A DNA stretch of 64,000 nucleotides from Clytia hemisphaerica (lineage: Eukaryota > Cnidaria > Hydrozoa > Leptothecata > Clytiidae): positions 1 to 64,000 of the forward strand of contig CACVBU010001153.1 in the NCBI GenBank assembly GCA_902728285.1, in the 5' to 3' direction. Each line of letters opens with the position of its first letter. The first letter of the stretch is position 1. The position numbers were made by a program, and so were the translations under genes. Below the pieces are notes generated by a model, which searched no databases, was not told the DNA's origin, and saw only the letters and a program-made list of their open reading frames with translations. Of the stretch, positions 47,530 through 58,500 are shown piece after piece.

Positions 47530-48250
47530 CTTACCTCTTTTCTCTGTTTGGTTTTTTGCACAATTAGCACAATAATTTTGGGTTTATACTCAGGGGGGGT
47601 TTCATGGTTGGTGGAGGAGCGGAATCGGCCCTTTTTTCGGACGGGGTGGCAAAAATCTAGACAAAATTATGGAACTTCGGTTCTCCAATCTGTTACTGTT
47701 TATCTGTCAAAATGAAAGACTATTCTTTACAATTCTTATGTTCCTAACTACTCTATCTCTGATACTCCCACCAGCAAAAAAAATTGTATTTTCAGATTTG
47801 AGAAATAAAAGTATTTCTCTTTTCGAAATATTGTTTGTTTGAAAAAGTTGAGAATTTAAAGGAAAAAATGCATTTTAAGTAGAATTATTATCCATTTATG
47901 CAGAGATACAAATTTTCAGGACGCATATGTCCTCAAACATTGGCAACTATGATTCTTCTTCAAGTCAGAAAGCTCTTCTGAATCTTTTAAATCTTGAAAA
48001 AAACTTTTGAATCAGAATTCTTTCTATTCTTCCCATCTTCTCCCTGTTTTATGTGATGATCAAATAATTCGGAATTTATCCTGTTTGCAAATTTCTTGTT
48101 GTTTTTTAACCACATAACTGGCTTAGCCAATCAGAAGCCTTACCTAATTCAATTCAATTCGGTCTTTCCGTAAAAAACAATTACATTACCGGTAGGTACA
48201 AAGAATAAAAATATATAATAAAATATCTCCCGAGGAAAGGAATTGAAGCA
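47530..48250. other. Intergenic, no recognised feature
   Basis: AT-rich sequence between the Gypsy target repeat and the LINE. A short G-run (ggggggg near 47595) is reminiscent of the G-run-ended repeats elsewhere, but no ends can be paired. Confidence 0.45.
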
Positions 48251-48291
48251 TTATCAGCTTTGTCGATAACTATCGAAAAGTTGTATAACTA

Positions 48292-48642
48292 TCAACGATT
48301 TATGATAATGTTCCACTCCTTAGTGTTTTTTGCAATTTCTATTGCGTCGTCCCATTCAATATTTAATGTTTTAAGATCATTTTTGACAACACTGAGCCAA
48401 GTTGTAGTTGGTTTCCCTCGCGGTCTTTGGTACTTAGTGTTGGCATATTCGAGTGCTTTTTTCATAGGTGTTGAATTATTTGCTCGTAATACAGTTCCAA
48501 GCCACTTCAGTCTTCTACTTTTGATACGTTTGCTCCACTTTATGCGTTGATCTTTTGATATTTCATCACATCCTGGGCTTTTGTTTTGTTTCATTTTCTT
48601 AACAGCTTTGTTGATTTCGACTGATGTGAACGGTGCTAGCAT
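48292..48642 (-). pseudogene. LINE A fused RT start and 3' end
   Basis: An open 116-codon frame joins FTSVEINKAVKKMKQNKSPG to SKDQRIKWSKRIKSRR across the RT deletion. The fusion stays in frame to a stop at 48292. It has no catalytic residues. Confidence 0.75.
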
Positions 48643-48775
48643 AGGTGCTGGTGGTACGATTGTTGGTTGTTCTTTATTTTTGAAGAAAATTCCTTTGAAG
48701 TATGTAGCTATTATTTCACTTTGTTCTTTTGGGTCTGCTGTTAGTCCGTTTTCTCCTTTGATAAGAACTGATAAG

Positions 48776-49697
48776 AAGCTTTTCAGGTGGTTTTAGGTTT
48801 TTGATTTTCTTGACAGCTTGATACATCTTGTTGTTATCATGGAAGTATTCAAGTTCACGGGTAGTTCTGTTCACTTTTTCGTTTTCTTCTAGATTCATGA
48901 TGGTGTGTATTTCAGCTAGTATGCGATTGCGAAATTGCTTGAGGAAAGTTTTGGCTTGTTTGGTGTTAAATGATTGTATTCGGTGTTGAATATTTCGTTG
49001 AAGTATCGAAAGTTCTTGAACTTCAAAGTTGACGGGGTTTTTGGATTTTTTAACGAAGCCTATCGTGTTGGTAGCGGGTTGCTTTAAAGTTTTTGCGATA
49101 TTGTCCCACATAGATTGGTTATCTGCGGACTGATCATTTTCGTTCGCTATTGTTGTCATTATCTCGTATTTATAACTGGTTATGGTTTCTGTATTATTAA
49201 AGTATATTACATTGAAGCGTTTCGAAACAATATTTTTGGATTTTTGCTGGTATTTCCATTTGACGATTATTTTTGCGATAACTGGTTTGTGGTCTGACTT
49301 GGTGACTTTGGAGATTGTTGCTTTGGAGTCTAGGGTTCTTGTATTGACGTTGTTTCTCACAAGGATGTAGTCTATTTGGTTACGGTACGGGTTTCTTCTG
49401 GGACTATTTGTTTTCGAGTCCATAACGTTGGTTATATGGATAGGTGACTCCCAGGTGGTAAGGTGGATTGGTTTGTGTTTGAAGAAAGTATTTGTAATTC
49501 TGAGGTTATAAACCATACAGAATTCGATCAGCTTTTCTCCATTAATGTTTATGTCACTTTTAGCGTATTTACCAACTATTTCGTTTGGGTAGGTGTTAGG
49601 TACCGCTCTGGTTTTAGCATTGAAATCACCTCCTATTATGAGGGCTTCTCTCGCTTTGAAAGTTTTGGTGACGGATGATAGTTTCTCGTAGAAGTTA
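48776..49697 (-). pseudogene. LINE A endonuclease C-terminal half and linker
   Basis: It contains ALIIGGDFNAKTRA, NQIDYILVRN and SDHKPVIAKIIV, the second half of the APE endonuclease, then a long linker (NEKVNRTTRELEYFHDNNK) leading to RT. The apparent frame continues past 49697 into LINE B antisense by chance. Confidence 0.82.
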
Positions 49698-49698
49698 C

Positions 49699-51355
49699 TG
49701 GAAATCCTCAAAGAATGGAAGGAATACTTTAGTGCTCTCCTTAACAACAGATCAACTACGCCAGCTGCTGATCCCGCGCCTGCTGAAATTGATCTTCCAA
49801 TAAATACTGATCCCCCGACACTTAATGAAACTATCAAAGCCATAAAATCTCTAAAAAGAAACAAATCACCTGGACTGGACTGTGGAATCACTCCAGAAGC
49901 TCTTCTTGACGGAGGCGATGCAATGACTTCCATTGTCCATGATTTTTGCCACGAAGTTTACGTTAACAAAGTTCCTCCTAAACAATGGATCACCAATTTA
50001 ATTATTCCTGTCCCTAAAAAGGGAGACCTATCTTTAATGAATAATTACAGAGGTATAACACTTATGTCAATCTGTGCAAAAGTCTACAACAAACTCCTAC
50101 TAAACAGAATATACGATATCGTCGATCGTAGACTTCGTCCAAACCAAGCTGGTTTTCGATCCGGTAGAAGTTGCGCCCAACAAGTCCATATACTGAGACG
50201 CATTATTGAAGGTTGCACAATTAAACAGCTCCCACTTGTTGCTACCTTTATCGACTTTCGCAAGGCTTTCGATTCGATAAATCGAGATTCCATGTTCAAG
50301 ATTCTACGATCGTATGGTATACCAAAACCTATTGTAGATGCCATACGAGTACTATATGACGATTCCAAGAGTGCTGTCCTTATTGAAGGCCTAATATCTA
50401 AGGAGTTTGATGTCACAACCGGGGTGCTTCAAGGTGATGTTCTTGCACCCTTTCTATTCATAATCGTTTTAGATTTTGTTATGATAGATGCACAAAATAA
50501 AAATCCTGCAGGAGGGTTCGTAACCCACCCAAGAAGATCCAGAAGACATCAAGACATTATCCTTAACGATCTTGATTTTGCTGACGATATTGCCCTCCTT
50601 GAATCCAGTATTTCTCGCGCTCAGAAGCAACTCTCCAGCACAACAGATTCCGCTGCCTCAGTCGGACTGATGATAAACACTGACAAAACCGAATATCTCA
50701 CATTAAATTGCTCCACCAACCAACATCTTATGGTTGGTCAAAACGCACTGAATCGGGTTGATGATTTCCGGTATTTGGGGTCCATGGTTGCAAAAAGTCT
50801 TTCTGACTTCAAAAGGAGACACGGACTTAGCTGGTCTGTGTTCTGGAAGCTTGAAAAAATCTGGCGTTCGGATTCCGTTCCAATCCATCTGAAGATTGAA
50901 ATATTCAAAACCACCTGTTTACCCGTCCTCCTCTACAATTGTGAAACATGGGTTATCACCAAAGTAATGGCTTCAAAGATCAACACATTCCAAACAAGAT
51001 GCCTTAGAATTATCCTTGGAATTAAAAGACTTGATAGAGTTTCCAATCAACAAATCTACGAAGCCACCTCATCATCTCCGCTAATGTCAACTGTCAGAAT
51101 GCGTCAACTCAAGTTCATTGGCCACATCCTGCGAATGGACAAGAACGAACCAATCAACATTTATGCTCTGTACCTTCCACCACACGGCAAACGACCACCT
51201 GGAGGCCAAATGATGTCTTTCGTCGACTCAATTTTAAAATCAATTGACCCAACTGGTGTTCTGACGGCAAACGACGTATCCCGAGCTGCTCAAAACAAAG
51301 ATGGATGGAGGAAACTTGCAGTCGCCTGCTCCGCAGCCGAACGATGATGATGATG
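49699..51355 (+). mobile_element. 5'-truncated non-LTR retrotransposon (LINE B) nested in LINE A
   Basis: 1657 bp inserted in the endonuclease of LINE A, in the opposite direction. The 9-bp target duplication agaagttac lies at 49690-49698 and 51356-51364. It ends a few bases after the stop codon with a (gat)n/(atg)n tail, as in LINEs with microsatellite tails. Removing it restores the endonuclease frame junction ..ELTRNF/YEKLSS of LINE A. Confidence 0.92.
49701..51347 (+). CDS. LINE B reverse transcriptase, open but N-terminally truncated
   Basis: Open for 548 codons from the truncation point to TGA at 51345-51347. It begins EILKEWKEYFSALLNN and has no start codon of its own at the junction; the first ATG is at 49923. 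Motifs are KRNKSPGLDC, IIPVPKKGDL, NYRGITLM, FIDFRKAFDS (motif A), TGVLQGDVLAPFLF (motif B), LDFADDIALL (motif C, FADD) and the C-terminal VLLYNCETW, RQLKFIGHILRM and KDGWRKLAV. The endonuclease domain is absent. The open frame implies a recent insertion, but without a promoter or 5' part it is dead on arrival. Confidence 0.92.
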   Translation, partial: EILKEWKEYFSALLNNRSTTPAADPAPAEIDLPINTDPPTLNETIKAIKSLKRNKSPGLDCGITPEALLDGGDAMTSIVHDFCHEVYVNKVPPKQWITNLIIPVPKKGDLSLMNNYRGITLMSICAKVYNKLLLNRIYDIVDRRLRPNQAGFRSGRSCAQQVHILRRIIEGCTIKQLPLVATFIDFRKAFDSINRDSMFKILRSYGIPKPIVDAIRVLYDDSKSAVLIEGLISKEFDVTTGVLQGDVLAPFLFIIVLDFVMIDAQNKNPAGGFVTHPRRSRRHQDIILNDLDFADDIALLESSISRAQKQLSSTTDSAASVGLMINTDKTEYLTLNCSTNQHLMVGQNALNRVDDFRYLGSMVAKSLSDFKRRHGLSWSVFWKLEKIWRSDSVPIHLKIEIFKTTCLPVLLYNCETWVITKVMASKINTFQTRCLRIILGIKRLDRVSNQQIYEATSSSPLMSTVRMRQLKFIGHILRMDKNEPINIYALYLPPHGKRPPGGQMMSFVDSILKSIDPTGVLTANDVSRAAQNKDGWRKLAVACSAAER

Positions 51356-51364
51356 AGAAGTTAC

Positions 51365-51730
51365 GGGTCAGTTCAGGTTTTTTGGTGGTGGATTCGAGTG
51401 TGGGCGCGTAAGCACTGACGATGTTGGTAACAGAGTTGGTGTTGGTTTTTAATGTCATTGTGCATATTCTTTCTGAGATCGGATTGAATGAAACTCTTGA
51501 GTCGGGTTTTACAATAATGGCTGTTCCTGCTATCGATTTGTTCTTATGTCCAGAGTAGTAAAGATGTAAAGATTTTCCGGATGACGATGTTATTTTGATC
51601 ATGCCTGTGTTCTGCATGTGTGTTTCTTGCACCATCATCGCTGTCAGGTTGTGGTGATAAAAATCGTCAGCAAGGCTCATTTGTTTAGTCTTGTTTAATA
51701 GTCCTTGACAATTGAAGGACCTTACCTAAG
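51365..51730 (-). pseudogene. LINE A endonuclease N-terminal half
   Basis: On the minus strand it has RSFNCQGLLNK, ETHMQNTG (catalytic Glu), HKNKSIAGTAIIV and NIVSAYAPTLE. It ends at the LINE B junction. The upstream end near 51730 is a 5' truncation or a frameshift. Confidence 0.82.
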
Positions 51731-51739
51731 AGCTGTTTA

Positions 51740-52067
51740 TATTTTCTGATCACTTCTTTGCTTGATCAAATTAGCCAGAAATACTAGGCAAACTTGAAAC
51801 TCTGTAAAGTGCTCATAACATTATAAATTTTGACCACATTTTCAGGATTTTGATCTTTTGCTAAAACCCCTAAGAAAAGAAAATAACCAATATGAGACTT
51901 AAGTTTTTCAATTTGCAAAAAAAAAAAAAACCTGTGCAAAAGACTACTCCGCTTAGTTGACTGCTGAAGATATCTATTTTGGAGCTACACATATAATGAA
52001 TAAAATTCATTGGACATCACCAAGATACTGATCAGACAGTATAGTTTTTTTCCTTTTTATCTTTTAG
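51740..52067. other. Upstream flank of the sphingomyelinase gene
   Basis: About 330 bp. The stretch tcctttttatcttttag ends two bases before the proposed ATG and looks like a splice acceptor, so a 5' UTR intron is likely and the promoter may lie further upstream. No TATA box or other element is convincing. Confidence 0.4.
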
Positions 52068-52069
52068 AA

Positions 52070-52519
52070 ATGAAAATTCTCTTGGCACTGTTTATATTTG
52101 TTAATCTAATATCGCTGTCATTGCAAATCCCAATCAAAAAAGACCACAACCTTCACACTTTTAAATCGATTTTTCAAAACCTTGGAGCCCATTCATCAAC
52201 AGGATGTACAATTTGTAAAGGTTTAGTTGAAATCCTTCATGGGGTCGGTTCAACCGGCCTAGGTGAAGGCGAACTGATAAACATTGCAACAAAAATATGT
52301 TTAAAAGCAAAGATTGAAGACAATAATGTTTGTAATAGTGTAACAAGAGAGTTTGCAGATGAACTCTGGTATGTCTTAATGGATGCGGCATTGCAACCGG
52401 AGAAAATATGTGGCTGGATATTTGGAGACAGTTGTTTACACTATGTTGATTATTTTCCATCATGGAATATAACAATACCACCAAGAACGAGACCAGCTAC
52501 CAACAGTTGGAAAACGCAG
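52070..52519 (+). CDS. SMPD1-like: Sphingomyelinase exon 1: signal peptide and saposin domain
   Basis: 150 codons, phase 0 at donor acgcag/gttagt. The start MKILLALFIFVNLISLSLQ is hydrophobic. The cysteines of CTICKG, KICLKAK, NVCNS, KICGW and GDSC give the six-Cys saposin B pattern. An upstream in-frame stretch has no ATG and contains an acceptor-like sequence, so this ATG is chosen. Confidence 0.93.
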
Positions 52520-55500
52520 GTTAGTTTGTCCTTCTTTAAAGAGGAGCAAAATTACTTGTGAAATTTGTAGATATTGAATGCAGCAGGGTACAAAATCTAA
52601 ACAAATGTCACAGGTCAAAACAAAACAAAAAACATGTGGCTGGTATTAATTGTTACTGTAATTGTTTGTTTTGACACATGACTTTTGTCCCTTTCATCAT
52701 AACCTATTGAATTTAATGAACGTTTCAAGGATTGCCTTCGCAGGGGAGGGGTCATAGCTTGTTCATACGGACAGAATGAAACTTTAAGTTCCAAAAACTG
52801 CAGTGTTTAATTCTTAACAATGTAAACTATTATACTTTAGAAAGTCACTTGAATCAATTAAAGTCTGTCCAACTTTAGCTGGGAGACCCGCCTACTCTGT
52901 TTGTGTGGTTTCGAAGTATAGCATTTAGTTAAAGCGAATAATAATATAGAAATAACAGAGTAGCTGGGTATTTTTGTAGATGCCAAATCTGGTCGCAGAA
53001 TTCTATTGGCTGTTAAACAATTGTTGAAATCACGTGATATTATTGTTTTGATTGGAAGTGTGCGAATCTGATTAGCTAACCTTATCAACGGCTTTTTTGG
53101 CACAAAATTCAAATCAAATGTAAACAAATTCAAACTGGGTCATAAATACCATACTCTCACTGAGTAGCTTCTGATGGGATTTTTCTTTGTGGTGTAAGTT
53201 TGAATAGAGAGTATGAATCTCAAGACTAGTCCAACCTGTTCAAACTAGAATAATAACATTTTATTTTATCAATCCAACTCTTGGCATACATTTATTTTTT
53301 CTTTTCATAGAAAAGCAATGTCAATCCAAAGAAGATCTTACACTTCAGTGACACACACATAGATTTTGATTACCTCCAAGGGAGCAATGCTGTTTGCAAT
53401 GAACCATTGTGTTGTAGACCAGTCAATGGAAAAGCTGGTTTGTTCTTTTTGTTTGTATCTGTACGAAATTAGTTTTATTTGAAAGAATTGAATGACTTGG
53501 ATCTCTCTTGGATCTTCAACTTGTATGAACTTTCCAGAAAAAAACTGTAAGGTTGTTGAGGAATTTCAAGGGGTTACAGCATTTCCAGCCACAGAGGAAT
53601 AGACCTTCTCAACAGGGGGTATACAGTTTGTCTCTAGAAAAGCCTATTTTTAAGGAAAACATTTTATACATGTATTGACTGAAATCCATGCTTGATGTTT
53701 TTTAAGAAATTATCATGATTTGTAATGGTTATTGTAATAGTTATCAGACAGTTGTGAGTACAATACAAGAAATAGTTTACGAGTTCCGAGAGGTTCCGAG
53801 AGTTTTTCGCATAATATTTTTCGAGCCTTTAGGCAAATATGTGAAAAAATCCTGAAATGAGTAAAATATTTCTGTATTGTACACTAGCTTGCATCTGAGA
53901 ACTAGTTTATCAGTGACCTAAAAAATGCATTTTTTGTGTCAGAAAAGTTGTAAATTGACGCTACTGCTACGTTGCAACAACATCTTTTCGTCAATTTATA
54001 TTTTTACATGTAAAATACAAGATATATTGTACTCTTTTTAACCGATCAAATTGCTGATATTTTTTGGATCGCCGATAACGTTTTTTAGCCTTTCGCCCTT
54101 CTAAATTTGTTTTTTGAAATTTGCGGGCATTCAAAAATACATGTTTATTATATCAAAAGGTTTTTGCGCTGCTTCTAATCTTATTTATTTCAATTTCATT
54201 TTCATAGGACCCAATGATACTGCTGCACCAAAATGGGGTTTCCCTGGAAACTGTGATGCAAATCCACTACTTGTAAACAATTTGTTCAACCACATCGCTC
54301 TGGCTCATGAAGATGTGAGGATCTTTCTTCATTATACTTTTATTGCTTCTGTAAATTCTTGGCCAAATATTTCTTTGTCTCTATCACTCATTTGTTGCCA
54401 GATTTTTAAGGATGTTTGCTTTTTCTGATTTTGGCATATAACTCTTGAAAAACCAATTTGGTGAAAGTCAAAAAAAATTGTTTTAGATAACTTTTTTGAA
54501 AAACATCAAAATTGTCTTATATGTAATTTTTTCCTCGGAAAATACAAACATTGGTCGATTTTTCTTGAAAAGAATTTTCTTTAGGTCGTTTCTCTTGCCA
54601 AATACAAGAAATGTTTTTTCTCTAATTTTCCTTGGAAAATACAGGAAAATGTTTTTTAATGTTTCATTCATTATAAAAGAAAATATTATTGTTATTTTCC
54701 TTGGAAAGTACAAGAAATCGTTTACATAATTGTCATCAAAGTAAAAATTACACTCAATTTCGCAAAAATAACAGCAAGCGAAGCAAGCACTTATTTATCA
54801 TCGTTCAGAGTCGTGTCGAACTACACATTTTTTATTAGAACAAACTATATAAGAACATAGGGCTTCGATAGCCAAATTATTAAGAAAAAGTTGAGAACAT
54901 TTTGAGGCTTCTTGGGTTCTAAAACACCCTATTTCTTAGGAAACTGCACGAAAATACTCACAAAATGGTAAAATTATGAACATTCTAAGAACATTTTAGG
55001 CTTAAAACTCAAAAAGGCTAAGGACATCCAAAGAATTAAAAAACATTGGATTTTCTTATAAAAAAACGTGTACACTGGGACGACTACTAGTTTTTATAAT
55101 AATGAGAATTGAGTTGACCTCTTATTTTTACAGGCTGAATATATCTATTGGACAGGAGATGTACCGGCACATAATGTCTGGAACCAATCCAGGGAAGATC
55201 AGGTAAGGACAATAGACCTTATCGGAGTTTTTGATTTTTCTAAAACAGCGATGCATTGTGGGATTGTTTCCAATCCCACAGTGCACCGCTTTTTTTAGAA
55301 AAATCAAAAACTCCGATAAGATCTATAAAAAGTGAATAGTTGGGATTTTTTGAAGCACTTTTTAAGTCTGTATATCGGCCAAAATACTCTATTCAAGATT
55401 GAGTTTTAGAAACTCAATCCAATATTTTCTTGCAAAATTTAACCTTTGATATTTACAAGCTAAAATAATTAATTTGTATACATTCAACATTATTCGGGAG

Positions 55501-58500
55501 CTTTGTCATCTAAATTACCACCAGGGCTTTTCTCTGGACCCACTCGAGGGATAGAAGTACCCCCAGACCCCCAGCTTATTGGATGCACAGTTCTAATGAG
55601 CAGATTAGAAACTCGATCTAAATAGAATATCCAGACTAAAAACAAGAGATGAACATTAGTGGTAATAGAATCAATTGTAATCATGATCTGTAGACTTCAT
55701 ACACCAAAAATAAAAAAAATATCGAGACTAAAACAACAGAGCATTCACTAGATACTCATTAACATTAGTTCTAATGTTTGCAATAAGGCGTAGTGGTATA
55801 GTGGTTATCATCCTTGACTCCCGCTTGGGAGGCTCGAGTTCGATATCCACCGTGTCTCTAAGATTCACTTAGCAAGTAAATATACCTTCGCCCGGGTCAA
55901 CCCATGCCATGCCATGCCATGGGGAATTGGGTACCATTACTCTGATACAAGAGTGTGGGTAGATTAGAAAGACATTGTGACGTGCCATGGCACTCATAAG
56001 GTTCGGCATCACGTGAGTGTTGCTCTCCCAGTGTCGTTTGAGTGTCATGTAATACGCCATGGCTCAGCAGCTCGCGTCTGTCAAGTCACAATGTCTGTCA
56101 GCGCCGTGATTCCTACTCCTTCTTGGGTAGGACCCATATCCCGAATGCATTCGGAGGGCTCATATCTATCTATCTATCATCTAATGTGTGCATACTTACA
56201 CTCTATTTTTATTTTCATTTTAGATCTTCACAGTCAAGCAAGCAACCAAGTTGTTAGTACAATATTTTCCTCATAAAAAAGTATTCCCTGCATTGGGAAA
56301 TCATGAAGGTGCTCCAGTCAACAGGTACGTTGGAAGGTATTAACTTCCTGAAATCATTCCACCAAAAGAATAATGCTAACAGGGGTAAAAAATATTGTTC
56401 TCCTGCAATCACGTGGCCTGTACCAAACTTTTCTTTTCTGGCTGAAAGGATAACGCAAAATTCGGTTTGTTACGTTTAGGAAACATTCCGTGTCTCAGAC
56501 ATTTTTACGCTGATTGTGATTTCTGAATGTCTCTGCGGTTGAGCGTAGCGTTTTTTAGTATTCAATCTAGCTCAACTGTATTGACAGTACATTTAACGCA
56601 TCAATGCAATGGTATCTTTCTTTTTTTAAAGAGCACTCCTACGCCAATTCTTCTATCAGATTTTGTCCCAGAAAACTGGGACACAGAATCTTGCTAACAA
56701 AAACAAACCGACACACGGCAAGTTTTTTCAAAATATGAAAAACGCCCGTGTGTAGGGTGGTGCAGGCTAGCAATCACAGTACTTCAAGCGATACAATTGG
56801 TGTGCACTAGATTATCCATTTCCATAATGTTCTGAAGAAATTGGAACAATGCATAAAATTGTAGATACAGTAAATACTGTAATCTAATTTATCCTCAACT
56901 AAAGACTCAAGTATAAACCTCGTATTTTACAGCTTCCCTCCACCATACATCACTGGACAACAATCATTGTCATGGTTACTGGACACTTTGGCTGAAGACT
57001 GGACCACTTGGCTACCCAAGGACACTGAAGAGACCATCAGAAGGTAATTTATTTATAAGAAAACGGATGAAAATAACAGTAAAAATAACGTAACAGCGAC
57101 TGTAGTGCAGTGGTAGAGCATCCGGCTACGGTGCGCAAGGTTGTGGGTTCAACCGCCAGCCGGGTCATATCAAATATTTCCAAAATGGTACTTGAGACCT
57201 TTCTAGTTGATGCTCAGCTATTTAGAGAACGATCAAGGGTAACTGGAGCAATCCAGGGAGAAAGAATGGTGCCCTTCTTTACCTTCGGGTAGATAGCTAT
57301 CAAAAGAGGAGCCTTCGGGTTACCTCCGACTTTGGTCGATTTACTAGACTTACTATTATAACAGGATATTATTGGTAACCAAACATTATCGTCCCTGCAA
57401 AGGTTTTACTCTAAGAATAACCTTTTCACATTTACACAAATGATTTAATTCTGAAGAAGGCTTAATAGAGACTTATTCTTGATATTCATGACGTAATCTT
57501 TTATACGGAAATACCCGATAAACACCGGGCGTTTGCCATGTTTAAAAACAATGAAACTGGTGGCAAACGCTTGATGTTTTTCGTGAATTTCCGTATAAAA
57601 GAATACGTCATGAATATCAAGAATTAACTCATAGATAGCAAAAATCTACAGCGCCAAGAAGTACGGTCAATAGATAGAAATTTTGATATTTAAGCTGGGT
57701 GTCCACTGAAGAAAAAAAAGTTCGTCGCAAATACCTGTAGCAACGAACTTATTTTTCCCAGTGGACACCCATCTTAAGTACAGTGCATGAAATTATGATA
57801 ATTACCCAGCTGGCACACAACGTTGTTTCAACGTTCATTTAACGTTATATGGACGTTGTGAACGTTAGATAAACGTTGAAATAACGTTGTGTGCCAGCTG
57901 GGTAAGCACAGCGCAATGTAACATGCTTGAATTGATTTCTTCATATAGAGGGGGATTCTACACAGTTCTTGTGGAAGAAGGTTTCCGAGTTATCTCTTTG
58001 AACATGAATTACGGTAATGATGGGAACTGGTGGTTATGGATCAATAGCACGGATCCGGCTGGTCAATTACAATGGTTGGCTGATACACTGTATAAAGCCG
58101 AACAAAATAATGAAAAGGTTAGACAATCAAAGTTTTCTTGCCATTCATTGCCACTGAAAGTCATGTGACATCTTTTTCAACCAATAAGATTTAATAATTT
58201 CGAGGGTAAAATAAACACTATGGTTTAACTCACTAAAAGATTATGTTTACTGAAAACACATAATTAATGCTTTAGTAAGTGTTCTGTTGTACCTCAGTTC
58301 TGACGTCATACCGTGGCGAAGAATAGAGATTTCAGATACTTTGCAGCCTTTAAGATGTTTGAGTCAAGACTCGGCCAATCTTAGCTACGTACAAGCCCGG
58401 AGGGGGGGGGGTTTACTTGAAGGAAAAGGGGTACAGGGATGTGCCGATAGTCAGAGTACTTTTTTCACCTCCACGAGTCCCACGTAGGGTCGCAAAACAC

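Larger units (their letters stand above)
48255..51730 (-). mobile_element. APE-type non-LTR retrotransposon (LINE A), internally deleted, interrupted
   Basis: Read on the minus strand, the endonuclease N-terminus (51730-51365: FNCQGLLNK, MMVQETHMQN, VSAYAPT) is cut by a nested LINE. It resumes at 49697 with FYEKLSS, GGDFNAK and the SDHKPV catalytic histidine block, then a linker. The RT starts as NKAVKKMKQNKSPGCDEI but jumps directly to the 3'-end motif of such elements (RRLKWLGTVLRA, RGKPTTTWLSVV). The RT palm, including the FADD motif, is therefore deleted. Both ends are approximate. A small tandem duplication near 48770 shifts the frame. Confidence 0.85.

Noticed and set aside
54483-54729. 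Overlapping ORFs of 76-77 codons on both strands
   Set aside because: They are products of the ttttccttggaaaatacaag tandem repeat.
55787-55860. A functional tRNA gene
   Set aside because: The arms do not pair into a full cloverleaf and the sequence continues into a SINE body with an atct tail.
57887-57948. An N-terminal extension of exon 7 (MCASWVSTAQ..)
   Set aside because: It translates the AACGTT palindrome and intron sequence; the in-phase acceptor at 57947-57948 and the protein family fit set the exon start at 57949.
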